A stretch of DNA of 64,000 nt. Origin: Parasponia andersonii. Lineage: Eukaryota; Streptophyta; Magnoliopsida; Rosales; Cannabaceae. Under the pieces are notes generated by a model. That model made no database searches, had not been told where the DNA came from, and worked only from the letters and a program-made list of their open reading frames with translations. The stretch is taken from assembly GCA_002914805.1 (NCBI GenBank), contig JXTB01000101.1, forward strand, positions 58,364-122,363. Direction: 5' to 3'. Numbering within the stretch: position 1 is the first letter of the stretch; every line of letters starts with the position of its first letter. This document shows positions 45,116-57,082 of this stretch, in pieces. The translations under genes and the position numbers were made by a program.

Positions 45116-48100
45116 TGATGAATGATTAATTCACTCAAAAATCAAATATCATTTAGCTCAAATAATTGTAAGTTCTCAAGCTTTTACATTGGTTTGATGT
45201 ATTTTTGCGTTATTTTAAAAATTCTTATGAATAAATAAAAATGAAGGAATATTGGTGACAAATATGGATATTTCAACCACTTGAGATGAAATTGGAGTCT
45301 GATATGAACGCAGTGAAACTAAAATCATGCAAAAAAAAAATCTAAAACTAAGAAATAGTGCCCCTGGGAACAAAAATTGTGGTGCTAACTTCTTGACCCG
45401 AGAGCGCCATGACACTGTAATAGTAGCACCATAGTGCTACCTAGAAAACTGAGTTCCAGAGGCTAGAGCACTGCGGCACTTGCTAAGTAGTGTCATGGCA
45501 CTACACAGCATTCGGAAGCATGCTTTTAGCGAGTTTTTAGAGCCAATCCGAGCCATTGATGCCATCTGATCAAATGGCTGACATTCTACCTAGCCTAGGT
45601 CACCTTAGAGCCCCTTAAATATATCCTTAAGCCTCCATTCGAAGTGTGGAGAGTTGGAGAGAAAATATGAACTTTAGAGCTCAGAAATCATAGAGAGAGG
45701 AGAGCTTTAGAGCTAAAATTTTGAGAGGAAGCTTGAGAGAGTTACTTGAAGAATTGAAGCTTAAAGTTCTACCTCCACAAAAGAGTTTTTTCTTATCCTC
45801 TTTCTCACCCTAATCTCATTTCAATTTTGTATTATGCTTGATTTGTTGAATTTTTTTGGATATATGAAATTCTTGTTGAGCTTAGTGTTGGATTCTCTTA
45901 TGTTGAACTAATTGTTATATGCTTGAGAATGATGTATCTTATACTTTGATTCTATGTCTTAATTTTCAATATGTTCTTTGATGTTGTTCATGAATTTATT
46001 TATGTTATTCCATGCTTAATGTTTCTCAGCTAATTAGCTAGTAGTTGGATGATTTAGTTTCTAGAATTTGGCACTTGAGAAAGGAAATTTTAGAATCAAC
46101 CATAGGATGGTGTAACTAACTTATTCAAATTAATGAAGTCTTTTCCCAAGTGTAGGAGTGTCAAAGTAATAAATTACTCGGTAAGACCAAAGTCAATCCA
46201 TAGGAAGGTTAGTGAATAATACAAGATCATAACACAGATATTACAAGAATAAAAATGATAGGAAAAAGTATGTTGTAGGATGATTGTGACAATATGAAAC
46301 AAAGGGACTGAAATATAACGATATGAAGTAACAGAATTAAACAATTGCTAAGATTAGAGGATCCACTCTTAGGTATATCAAATAAGTATAACCTAAGCTC
46401 TTTTATCACTCAATTGGAATCCACACACAACGGAGGTTCCAATCGGAAGATTAATCATTAAAGGTCCATTATTAGTTATCTATGTGATTAGATTAGTTTT
46501 CTTAATTACCTTTTTTTTATAACGCCAACACTTGCAAATGTGGTCAAGTATTCATGGTGCCACCTTATGTCCACAACAAATCAAAATTCCTTCTTAGCAC
46601 AACCAGTATAAAAGGAATTAAGTATTTGTTGTGCCAATGGTTGACTATAATGAATCAAGACTCACCACTTAACAAGGAGGGTACTACGATTGATTAAGAA
46701 AATTAAGCAGCACATGCATAACAGTGATTTAAAGATATAAACAATGAAGTCCACCTGGAGTTTGGATTATACCTATCTTTCCCCCAAGAGGTTCACCCTT
46801 TCTTCTTAGCAACATGCAAGATTAAGTTAATATGATGAAAAAGAATAACAAGTATGAACACAATATGAACATAACTTTAAACACAAAACTCTTACTATTT
46901 TGAAGGCAAAGCAAGATTAAAATAACATGAATAACAAGAGGAGAATAAAAGAGAGTGATCTTGTTCTCAAAACCAAGATGCCTCTTAAGCCTAGCTTAAG
47001 CATCTATTTATAGGAAAATTTAGAGATATAAAGTCAAAATTTGTAGACTAAAGATAAGAGCAAGTTGGCAACTTATTTTGGCATATTCAGACTCTCCTAA
47101 AGATATATCTAAAACTACATAAATTTGGACGAAAAATATCTTGATCAAAGAAGAAAACTTGAAGTCTTATCTCTTAGAAGTCGTATTCCACCAAAATTGC
47201 ATCCATTGGAGATGTATTTCTTGACTTATAGCAAAATTGGTGAAGATAGGTTCTGCTGAGTCAAAATTGGTTGCTGATCTTATCATGTGGAAAGATCTGA
47301 AATTTTTACCCAGATTTCGTCTTCTTTTGAATTTTCTCAAAGAATAAATTATCTAGATAGTTTTGTGTACGTATCACAGCATCAAGAATAACTCCATTTT
47401 AGATTGTAATGAGGCCAGAATGGGCCAAATAATAAAGGGTGTTGGGCTGAACATGAGTGCAGTCTAATTTATAATGTTGTCCATTTGAGACCCATTTAGA
47501 AATAATCTGAGCAGATCTTGTAAATTGGATTTAGTGATTAATTGAGTCTAGAATCTATGAGTTCAAGAATTGGATCAAAATCCCATGTATTTTAGAATCT
47601 GTGCCTATTTTATGAAACCTGCGTAGAAACGAATATTTAGCACAAATTAGAGGTAATTCTTGCTTTTATGCCTATGTCTACAAAAGTGCTTTAAATTAGC
47701 AAATTTAATGAAACTCTAAGTGTATAATGATGATCTAATCTCATAATAAATGTACACAATTAGACGTTCATCAATAACCTAGGATTTTATAGAGTTTGAG
47801 AGAACCTATAATTCCTTTAAAACTATAGTCAAAGAACCATTGAACATAAAAAATTCTTAATTCCTAGATTTTGAATAGAGATATTGGAACGAAGAATTAA
47901 GAATGATTTTACTTCACACTCGATAGAGAAAGTAAAAATATATTTGGGTTCTTGGCTTGTAAACTAAAAATAATTGATTAGGATAAAATTGGTGATCAGA
48001 AGTTATAGTTGATATTTACTTGAATTCAATTCCCTAGTACATTTGTGCATAGAGTTTCTATATTTTATTTTTATACTTATATTTTTATTTATATTTATTT

Positions 48101-48278
48101 AAATTATAAACTCATTTAATTTGGTAGCCTAGATAAAGTTAGGTTACGATAATTCCGGTACTTAGCAATAATTTAACACTCAATTCCTTATGGGATTGAT
48201 AACTCTCTTATTACTTTATTACTTGGTTAGGACCCGTGCGCTTACAATTATTTTAAGTATATGAATTTTAGCATAACA
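45116..48278 (+). repeat. 5' LTR of the Athila-like element, interrupted
   Basis: About 1.5 kb once the nested LTR (46118-47773) is removed. It starts at TGATGAATG and ends GCATAACA right before the primer site. GC-rich words at 45400-45520 lie upstream of a TATA-like TTAAATATATCC near 45617. Confidence 0.75.
46118..47773 (-). mobile_element. 1656-bp solo LTR nested in the 5' LTR
   Basis: The 3' LTR lacks this segment at the matching point (GATAGTATAACCTAGG at about 53550), which shows it is an insertion. On the minus strand it starts TGATGAACGTC and ends GAATAAGTTA. The flanks are GTAAC and ATAAC, four of five bases alike. A TATAAATAG word near 47010 and TATGGATTGAC near its end fit an Athila/Tat-type LTR. 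Confidence 0.7.
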
Positions 48279-48284
48279 AGTTTT

Positions 48285-48302
48285 TTGCACCGTTACTGGG
48301 GA
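48285..48302 (+). other. Primer-binding site, tRNA-Asp type
   Basis: TTGCACCGTTACTGGGGA follows the LTR end by a few bases and is a mutated form of the TGGCGCCGTTGCCGGGGA site. Confidence 0.65.
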
Positions 48303-48479
48303 TTTGGTATTTTAGATTGTTGTTAATATCAAGAGTAAGTTACTTGATTTTAATTTAGGCATTTATTTTCATTTTTTACTTTTACTTTTAAATGTTTGTT
48401 TTGCGAGGTACTTGGAGATGTTAGATTAACAAGTCCTCTTATGGTTTGGACAACGAGCGTTGGAGCCATTTTATTGTGG

Positions 48480-51022
48480 AAGGTGGAGATACAAGGAGTT
48501 GCTCATATTATGTTTGAATCATAGTTTATCCCCGGAGTATCAAATACAAAACTTCCCCCATAACCTTCGGCCCGAAACAAGACTATGGGTAAAGAGAGGA
48601 AGTGGTACCTCTTCTACCTACCAACTATCCATTGATTAAGCCTATTAGTTGTTGGAAGACATAGCCGACGTTGACTATCGGAGTTAGAGTTGTCTACCAA
48701 GCTGTTGAAATAATGTCCTATAAAGCAGTTTATTATTTAGACATTATAAACAATATTTATTGGATTATTTATTTGTCTATTTTGTTATTAATAAATTCCA
48801 TGTTATAAATTTCTATTTCATTTGTGTCCCATTAATATACATGTGATGTGTATGTTTATCTTATGTGAACATCTAAAAAGATTCCAAGACAAGAAATGAG
48901 TAATAAAGAATTATTCTTATGATGAGTTCATATGTGGGAGACAATATATTCTTTATTTTATAATGTCTAAATTAAATTATTCGCATTCTGCATATTAAAG
49001 ATGGAATACATTACTATGCCATAGAATATAGTGCTATCTATTTAATTAATGAAGTCTCTAATTATCGAAGTGAGTCTTCGAATAGAAACACTAGTGTGTT
49101 ATAAGAAAGTTATAACAGCATCGAACAGGACCTAGTGAATTAAAATTTGAGATTAAGTGCCATAACTCAAATTTCTAATTTTACTAATCTAGCACTATTG
49201 TAGAAGACCTTAATCCTAGTGATTAATGAACTTACTTTTATGTGTTTTGTCTTTTTGAGTTACTAAAAGACTAGTTCAGATTTATGGTTCGAACTTCGAT
49301 TTCTTGGAAAATAAGGTATATAAAATGTGTAGAACATTTTTCATGATGGACACCATGCATATGATGTCACTTTGAGTTTTTTTCAAGTACTTGGATAATA
49401 TAAACCAGGGCCCCAGTATTCACTATGTGAATTTGACTATGTTAGTATTAGCAGATACAAACACTGTACTCAACTATTATCCATTAGATAAAAAATGGCA
49501 ACTCAAAGGTAAATATGTACTAGAGAGGTAATACGATAATTTCACCATACTAGTACGCCATTGCATTGGGGGTATGTCTATAGGTATAGTATATACTAAA
49601 TGGATCAAGCTAATTAATTGTTAATAAACTTCACAGAAAATAAATTACATTTAGTTCAAGAGTTCAATATTATGCCTATAATGTTGTGCCCCAATATTAA
49701 TGGACAAGGTCCAATCATAATCAAGAGTTAATTATGACAGTTGGTATATGGTCTATTAGAGCTTGGGCTTTATGGATCCATTTGGTCCCCTGTCTAGCTC
49801 AAATTAATGTCCAATAGTTATTTGATGAACAGTTGAGCCCAACAAGCCCAATAAGCCCATTAGGGTTTACTAATCTCTCTATAGTTAAGCGAAAAGTTCT
49901 GTAACTGCACATATACAACACTACATGTGAAACACCCCCTTAAGAAGAGAGTGTCAGACGCATAACAGAGAGAGAGGGAGAACAGAAAATTGGCCAACCC
50001 TAGGGATTCCATCCTTGGTGTTTTTGGTCAACCCGGAGAAATCGTTTCGAGAAGAATATCTTCTTGTTCGTCTACAGATCTCATTGTTAGGAATCAAGAA
50101 GATGACCACTCACCGGATTAATCAAATAGCTTTTGAGAATAGACGGAAAGACGAGAAGGTTGTGGAGCGATTCTGGGTATTGTTCTTGTCTAGATCAAGA
50201 GTTAATTTATGTTAGATCACGATCCGAGATATTTTGTAAAAAGAAAAATTTTAAACGACAAATTCCGATGTGTTTCTTGATTTTATAAAACTATGGTGTT
50301 CTTGAAAATGATTTTATGAAAATATTTTCAGAAATTTTATTTCAACTAACACAAGCACAAGCCACCTCCATTTGGAAGATAACTCTAATAATTCAGTGCT
50401 ATGTTGTGATACTCCACATCACCAAAAGGAGACTTCTGTGGACCTTGAGTATCTTTTTGCATAATTTTCAGAGGAGACAAGACTTCGCCATGAGGAGTGG
50501 GAGAGAAGGGAGACCGTTCTTAATTCATAATTTGAGTCTCTCTATAACTCCCTTGATCACATGAGAAGAACGGTGGCTATGATACATGCACAAGTTACAA
50601 ACATTGATGAAAGCAACTATGAGGAGCCGAGCACAAGTGGGAGGATTTTGGGTTTGTTTTACGATGATGACTTAAGTGAGGAGGAGAATCAAGAGTGGAT
50701 CAAGGAGGAAGAATCATGAGACAATACTTGTGAATCTCCACCTTTTGAAATCCAAATCATCATGACACCACCACTCATCAAAGATCACATCTATGATGAT
50801 CTTATGTGCCAAAAACCTCCTCCACTATTGCCAGCGCAATTCATTCAAGCCCACCAAATACATGTGATGGAGCTAAGACGAGTTGAGCGTACGTGCCAAT
50901 TGTTGCCATACATCGCCAAGCTTAAGGGCGTTCAAAAACAAGACTCGTTTGTTATGTTATATGACACATACTATGGGCAAAAGCTACTACTTGACGAACT
51001 TCACCAATGTGTACATGAATAA
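48480..51022 (+). pseudogene. gag: Gag-like ORF split by a solo LTR
   Basis: Before the insertion the frame reads LRPETRLWVKRGSG and LLEDIADVDYRS, which recall the part of Athila/Tat Gag after the core ('LLEDMA'). After it, in the same frame when the 1649-bp LTR and one CAAGC copy are removed, come SVDLEYLFA, RLRHEEWERRETVL, LYNSLDHMRRTVAMIHAQV, an acidic stretch (DDDLSEEENQEW), a Pro-rich segment and LLLDELHQCVHE. There are about six in-frame stops. The second half matches no domain I know. Coding was the only recognisable content between the LTRs. Confidence 0.55.
48703..50351 (+). mobile_element. Solo LTR, copy A, 1649 bp
   Basis: Starts TGTTGAAATAATGTCC, ends CAACTAACA; perfect target duplication CAAGC at 48698-48702 and 50352-50356. 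It is the same family as 59369-61189. The 3' end (…TTCCGATGTGTTTCTTGATTTT…) looks like Copia LTRs. It holds no internal sequence, so it is a recombined solo LTR. Confidence 0.85.
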
Positions 51023-52581
51023 GCCTAAAAAAGCAATTTATGGAGAGGAGTCACACACCATCCAAGTTAGAGCCTCCTTGCTTGGAGAACCATATTATCC
51101 AACCTTAATAAGAGGCGAGAATGTCCTGCCTCCCTAATACAGGTTCTTTTTCCTTATTAAACATCTAAATTTTAAGAACATTGCTAGCTTTGAGTTTAGG
51201 GGTGAAAATGCTTAATGGATAATTATTTGTTGGGTGTAGCTTGGCTTGTGTGTTGGTTGCCATGATTTTCTTTTCATGAATTGTGTACTTTTAGGTAATC
51301 ATTTCATTTTTCTTGCTTTTCTTTTGCTAGAATAAATTGTGAGTGTTATTGAGATGAAATGACTTGATACTAATGACGAGTATCGTTAATTAATATTCTC
51401 TTAGATATTTTAAAATGTAATTCATTGAGATTATCCGTGTGCTTGACTCACATTAATTGAACCTCATTCTTGATTCTACACATTTAAGCATGATAATCAT
51501 GACCACTTGACTCTTTAAGCTTTTGGAGAAAACTTGTGTGCACTAGATAGACATTGATATCTTATGAACTCTAGAACCCATTTGAGTGAAGCTTGAGATG
51601 AAATTCTATGTTAGGTATCATTGGAGAAATGATTTAGGCTATTTTTGGATCATTTAAGCCTTTAAAGCTAACCTTGATATATTATCTTCCTAGTACACCC
51701 ACTTTGAGCCTATTTGTACCTTTCTTTTTCTACCATATTTTTGCCAAATCAAAATAGTGACCGCCAACCTTATCCTTAAGCATGTTAATTATTTTAAAGA
51801 GTTGTTTTGTGTTATATTCATGTTGAGAGGGAGGGTGGTGTTATGAAAGCAACAAAAAAAGGGGAATAATTTGGTGAAAATTTTGTGTCCTTACCCTGCA
51901 TTTTGTTTTTTGACATTAAGGAAAATATTGATTTGAGTTGGGGGAGAGGTTTTTGATTTTTATCCTTTTGTCTTATTTCATATCTTTAATTTCAAAAAAA
52001 AAAGAGAAAAAAATCAATAAATGTTTGGTGGAGTATTGGTAGAAAAGAAATTTAGTTGGAAAGAAGTGTGGGAGTGCTATTTGGTGTACCAAGGATTAAC
52101 TCTACAAAGGTCCTAGATTAATGTGCTTAAGAGTGATTTAAACCTTTTTTTTTTTCCCGAAATTACCTTACCTTTGCCCAAGCAGACATTACAAGATTAA
52201 GGAAAGATCTCTTGATCTTTGATGACATACTAACATATATTAGTAGAGAGCAACATGAAAAATGGGCATATGATAGTTCAAAATTGCATCATATAGAGAT
52301 CTTTTAGTATCAATTGAAACAGACAAGTCTATCTAAAGTTCATTTTGTTAAGGAATATTGATTCTACACACACTTATACATTGAGAGTCTTGAGTGGAGT
52401 TAAATTTATGCTTGAAGTTGAAAATCTAGATAATCTCAATGTTTGCATTTCCTTTGAGGTTGAAACATTTTGTGGCTTTAGAGATACTTGCACGGTTTTT
52501 TATTCGATATAAAACTCACATTTTGTGTTTTGCTTTTCTTTTTCTTGTTTTGTTTTGCTTGAGGATAAGCAAATAGTCGAG
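51023..52581. other. Non-coding 3' part of the gag-only element
   Basis: No domain on either strand. The part after about 52500 (GCTTGAGGATAAGCAAATAG) is the typical Athila-group lead-in to the polypurine tract. Confidence 0.5.
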
Positions 52582-52592
52582 TATGGGGGTAT
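52582..52592 (+). other. Polypurine tract of the gag-only element
   Basis: TATGGGGGTAT, immediately before the LTR start TGATGAGTG at 52594, within a GAGGATAAGCAAATAGTC context. Confidence 0.6.
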
Positions 52593-52593
52593 T

Positions 52594-53573
52594 TGATGAG
52601 TGATTAATTCACTCACAAATCAACAATTGTAAGTTCTCAAGCTTTTATGTTGGTCTGATGTGTTTTTGCTTTATTTTTATCATTCTTATGAATAATGATA
52701 ATCGAGGAATATTAGTAACAAATATAGATATTACAACTATTTAGGATGAAAGTTGAGTCTGATACAAATACAATGCAATGAAAATCATGCAAAATAAAGC
52801 TAAAACAAAGAAAAGGCACCATTGGGAAGAAAAGCTGTCGTGTTGAGTTCCAGAGCTGAAAGCGTCACGGCACTATAATAGTAGCGCCGTGATGCTACCT
52901 ACAAAACTAAGTTCCAAAGGCTAGAGCACTATGGCGCTTGTCTGGTAGCGTCGTGGCACTACACAACATCTGGGAGCATATTTTTAGCGAGTTTTTAGAG
53001 CCAATCTGGACTATTGATGTCATATGATCGAATGGTTGATATTCCACACCACCTAGGTCACCTTGGAGTCTCTTAAATACATCCTTAAGTCTCTATTTGA
53101 AGTATGGAGAGTTGGAGAGAAAATACAAACTTCAGAGCTCAAAATTCATAGAGAAAGAAGAGCTTTAGAGCTAAAATTTGGAGGGGAAGCTTGAGAGAGT
53201 TGCTTGAAGGTCTACCTCTACAAACGAGTTTTTTCTTATCCTCTTTTTCACCCAAATCTCTTTTGAATTTTGTATTATTCTTGATTTGTTGAATATGTTT
53301 GGATGCATGAAATTCTTGTTGAGATTAGTATTTGATTCACTTATATTGAACTAATTATTATATGCTTGGGAATGATGTAGCTTATACTTTGATTCTATGT
53401 CTTAATTTTCAATATGTTCTTTGATGTTATTCTTGAATTTTTTTATGCTATTCCATGCTTAATGCTTCTTAGCCAATTAGCTATTAGTTGGATAATTTAG
53501 TTTCTAGAATTTGATACTTGAGAAAGAAAATTTTAGAAATAACCATAGGATAGTATAACCTAGGATTTTATAG
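52594..53573 (+). repeat. 3' LTR of the Athila-like element, truncated
   Basis: Aligns with the first kilobase of the 5' LTR, GC-rich words at 52845-52975 included, then ends near CCTAGGATTTTATAGAATT. The last ~500 bases of the LTR are missing, probably by deletion that also removed the rest of the Copia element. Confidence 0.7.
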
Positions 53574-54294
53574 AATTAGCACTCTTAATTTTGGAGAATT
53601 AGCACCTTACTTCCTCGGTGTCCTATTTTGTCCTTTAGGTCCGTTTTGTCTAATTTTATTATGTTGCATTCGTATCGGACTCAACTTCAATCCAAAAGGG
53701 TTAACATACCCATGTTTGACACAAATTCATCTTGATTCTCATTTATATGTAAGAACTACAAAAATAAAGCAAAAACAAATCAAACCAATGAAATTGAGTT
53801 TATTATCATGTTGTGATTAAAATTGTCATAAGCAGGTTAACCTAGTAAATACGAAATTGATCCGTTTAACACATTTAAATTGTTTGAGACTTCGTATTAT
53901 CTTATGTGTATCAAGACTTAAAACTTCCCTTAATGTTTAACATAATAAAATGCGAACGTTATATTTTGGTTTTAAACTTTAGATTGTGTGTTATATTTAT
54001 TGAATTGAATCACAATGGTTGATTGGTTATATTAGAAATGTAAAATAAGTCTAAAGATTATATCAAGTTATATTGGAGATGTGAAATAGGTTAACATGTT
54101 AAACTTAATAGATTAATCCATTACATCAAGTTGAACCAAATACAATATATTTAACATTAATATATTAAATTGAGTTTAATTAATGCACTAATAGTACACA
54201 GCTTAATAAGTCATATTACATTGGACACGACCTGAATACGACCTATTTTGATAACGCAATAAATGTGTCATTCACAAGTTAACCTATCTATTTA
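53574..54294. other. Non-coding AT-rich spacer
   Basis: No gene or clear element. A GAATTAGCAC word is repeated at 53571 and 53596. ACGACC and TTAAC words near 54230-54280 continue on the other side of the hAT element. Confidence 0.4.
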
Positions 54295-55425
54295 CAAGGG
54301 CGGCTAAAGCACCTTAGGGGCCTTAGGCGAATTCTTAAATAAGGGCCTCCTTAAAAATTAAAAAGAAAAGAAATCTTTTGTTGGAATAATTTGTTGAAAT
54401 ACTCTCAGTTTGCATTAATATGACAACAAAATTATAATAAGAAAAAAGACTCATTTTACCACAAGTGGACATTTCTATTTTATGATTAAATCAAGAGATC
54501 TCTATTTTTCTCTTAAACTCGAGCTAGTTTCTCATATCAATATGAGAATTTTCTAATAGATATATCAATTCTACTTTTTTTTTATCTTTTTGGCTCGAAA
54601 GATAAATTTGTTTTAATTGCTAGTTAGATATAAAAGCAAATTAACCCAGTACAAAAAAACAGTATAAGAAAATAAAATAGCTAATGTGAAATTTAAGAAA
54701 CAATATTATTTAATAGTTAACAAGAAATAAGTGAAAAAATAATACATAACCTGAAAATCTACTTTGGCCAATCAAATAGACAATAATTAATAGTTTCTTC
54801 AAGTTAAACTCAACTCTTCTAGTAACGTTTTTATCTCTATTTTTAGTATTTTTCTATTTTTGAGAACTCTGCAACCAAAAAAAAAAAAAAAGAAACTGCC
54901 AAAGAGAGCACAAGAGAAGAAAAGCAATTTTGAGTATTTTATTTTATTTTTTTTTCCTTTTTGCAAAGTATAATGGAGAATACATATACATATTTGTGTC
55001 TAAGTAAAGAAAAATAGTTTATAGATTGAAAGAAAACGATGATGGTAAAAAAAAAAGTACATTTGTCAATTTCAAATATTTAGTTAATATTTGAAGATTT
55101 ATCAAGAAAATAAATTCTGAAAAAAATGTAATTATGGAAATATGAAAAGATAATAAATAATTAGAATATTTAATTGCATTGAAGTTTGACATAGAAGATT
55201 TTATTTGACTTTTGAAATTTAAACATGGTTAGAAAATAGGGATATACTATTAATTTTTTCCTTTCTTAATGTGTTTTTTTTTTCCTTTTTGGTTAAAACC
55301 TTGATATAAAATTAAAAAAATACTATAAGAGAAATATTAAAAAAACAGAAGAATTTTAGGGGACCTTGATTCGCGGTGGGGCCTTAGGCAAAAGCCTAAT
55401 TTGCCTATACCTCTAGCCGGCACTA
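54295..55425. mobile_element. hAT-like DNA element, non-autonomous, 1131 bp
   Basis: An 8-bp duplication TCTATTTA flanks it at 54287-54294 and 55426-55433 (ten bases, TATCTATTTA, are identical). The ends are imperfect inverted repeats: CAAGGGCGGCTAAAGC on the left and TAGTGCCGGCTAGAGG in reverse on the right; further in, CCTTAGGGGCCTTAGGCG faces GCCTAAGGCCCC. Duplication size and termini fit the hAT superfamily. The interior is AT-rich, without a transposase frame. Confidence 0.72.
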
Positions 55426-55555
55426 TCTATTTAGTGTGTCAGGTGTGAGTTTACAAATTATGACATGAATAATAAATGTGTCGGGTTTGGAATTGGCAGT
55501 TGCTTTGTTATACATATATTTCAACATGACACGAATATGATACGAAAATACGAAT

Positions 55556-56942
55556 TGTGACCCCCTAAATTCATACATATGTACATAATAGGACTATTTG
55601 TGAAACTCCTTAAACATTGTAAGGACAAATTAGTCTTTTGACCCGAAAAAAAAGGAAAAAAATTATTATTGGATGAATTTGGACGGATTTGGGTTTAGGT
55701 TCATTTAGGCGAAAATGTAAGAAAATTTTGAAAATTGGTGTCAAAATGTAATTATTCAAGGGTATTTTTTAGAAGATTTTCAAAAAACTGGTCCAAGTGC
55801 AAATAAGCAAAACAGTACCTAATTAACTAGAAGCTGACTCATGACTTTTCAATCGGACTGTTAGATTTTAAAACTAATATCATTTTTGGAATCTACATTG
55901 AAAATGGTGGAAAATGAGATATATATTGACTATGTTTTGAAACGGGCCCGAAAAACGAAATCGGACGGCTCAAATTTTGCCTCCATTTGCATGCCATGGG
56001 ACCCGAATCCAAATTTAGGTGCTCTGAATTTAGCGGTGAAGTCCGTTTCCTGATTTAAAGCTGTATTTGAAAATCACGTTTTCAAACCAAGGAACCAAAG
56101 GTTCGAAAATGACATCCGCTTTTCCAGACGACACCCAAACGACGCCAAACTTTCTCATTAGCCTTGTAATGCTAGTTAGACGCTCGATTGAGGTAGGGAT
56201 TCGATTACTTGAGTCTAAAATTAATTTAATTTTGAATTTTATATATTTCCAATAAATATAGAATTTCGTGAAATAAATTATAAAAATTGTATTTATATCC
56301 ATTTTGACAGGATTTGAGATATAAACTACCTAGAGACATGCCACATAGGTTGGAATGTTTGAACTATTGGACTATGATTTCTTCTTAGGTTTTGTAAACT
56401 GTTCGAATGAAATACTAACTATACAGGACTTTTAACATGAGTTTATTTTATATATATGTAAGAACTTGTAATCGATTCTCTACTGGGCATTAGCTCACCC
56501 CTCTTTCTTCCCCTCAGGTGGCACTCAATGTGATTTGGATCAGAAGTACTAGATCAAGGTATTTGCAAAATAACTATTTATATTTTGGTTAATTCCTACG
56601 AGACTTATGAAATATTAAAGTTTGAGTAGGAATTTAGATTTTACTAAAATTTATAAATTAGAATATGAAATCTGGACATGGTTTGTATAACTTATGTTTG
56701 TATTTGAGTGTGAGATGATTTGTGATGTACGACTATTTAATAATTATTTTAATTACGGTCTATGTTCAATGAGTGATGCATAACTGTGGTATTTTGTTTT
56801 AAATTAAATATTTTGTTGAGGCCAATTTTGAAAGGTTAGAGATCCTGGGGAAAAATTTTGAATTAATTGGGTCATTTTTTTTTTGTATTTCTAATTTATG
56901 AAATACACATTCTGCCACTGACCCCGGTCTTGGGTTATGACA
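55556..56942 (+). repeat. 5' LTR of the chromovirus remnant
   Basis: TGTGACCCCCTAAATTC to GGTTATGACA, 1387 bp. It shares blocks with the 22781 element's LTRs: TTAGTCTTTTGACC near the start and TCTTGGGTTATGACAGAAA at the end. Confidence 0.75.
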
Positions 56943-56949
56943 GAAAATT

Positions 56950-56961
56950 TGGTATCAGAGC
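56950..56961 (+). other. Primer-binding site, initiator tRNA-Met type
   Basis: TGGTATCAGAGC, seven bases after the LTR end; identical to the site at 24551. Confidence 0.85.
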
Positions 56962-57082
56962 ACAGTTTTAAATACTCGGAGTATGTCACTCAATAAACTA
57001 GATTGGACATTTCTTTTACATAAGTCGTGCGAAATCATTATCTTACTAATACATTGGACATATTGAAATACAGATCAAGAAA

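Larger units (their letters stand above)
45116..53573 (+). mobile_element. Gag-only Athila-like LTR element carrying two nested LTRs
   Basis: Both LTRs begin TGATGA[AG]TGATTAATTCACTC (45116 and 52594) and share GC-rich words and flanking text. The internal region has a tRNA-Asp-like primer site, one Gag-like frame and a polypurine tract, but no protease, RT or integrase, so it needs another element to move. It inserted in the Copia RT. Its 3' LTR is cut short and no target duplication can be matched. Confidence 0.75.

Noticed and set aside
50015..50215. 66-codon frame in solo LTR A, and 60775-60975 in solo LTR B
   Set aside because: The homologous stretches encode different, unaligned frames in the two copies, so there is no conserved protein.
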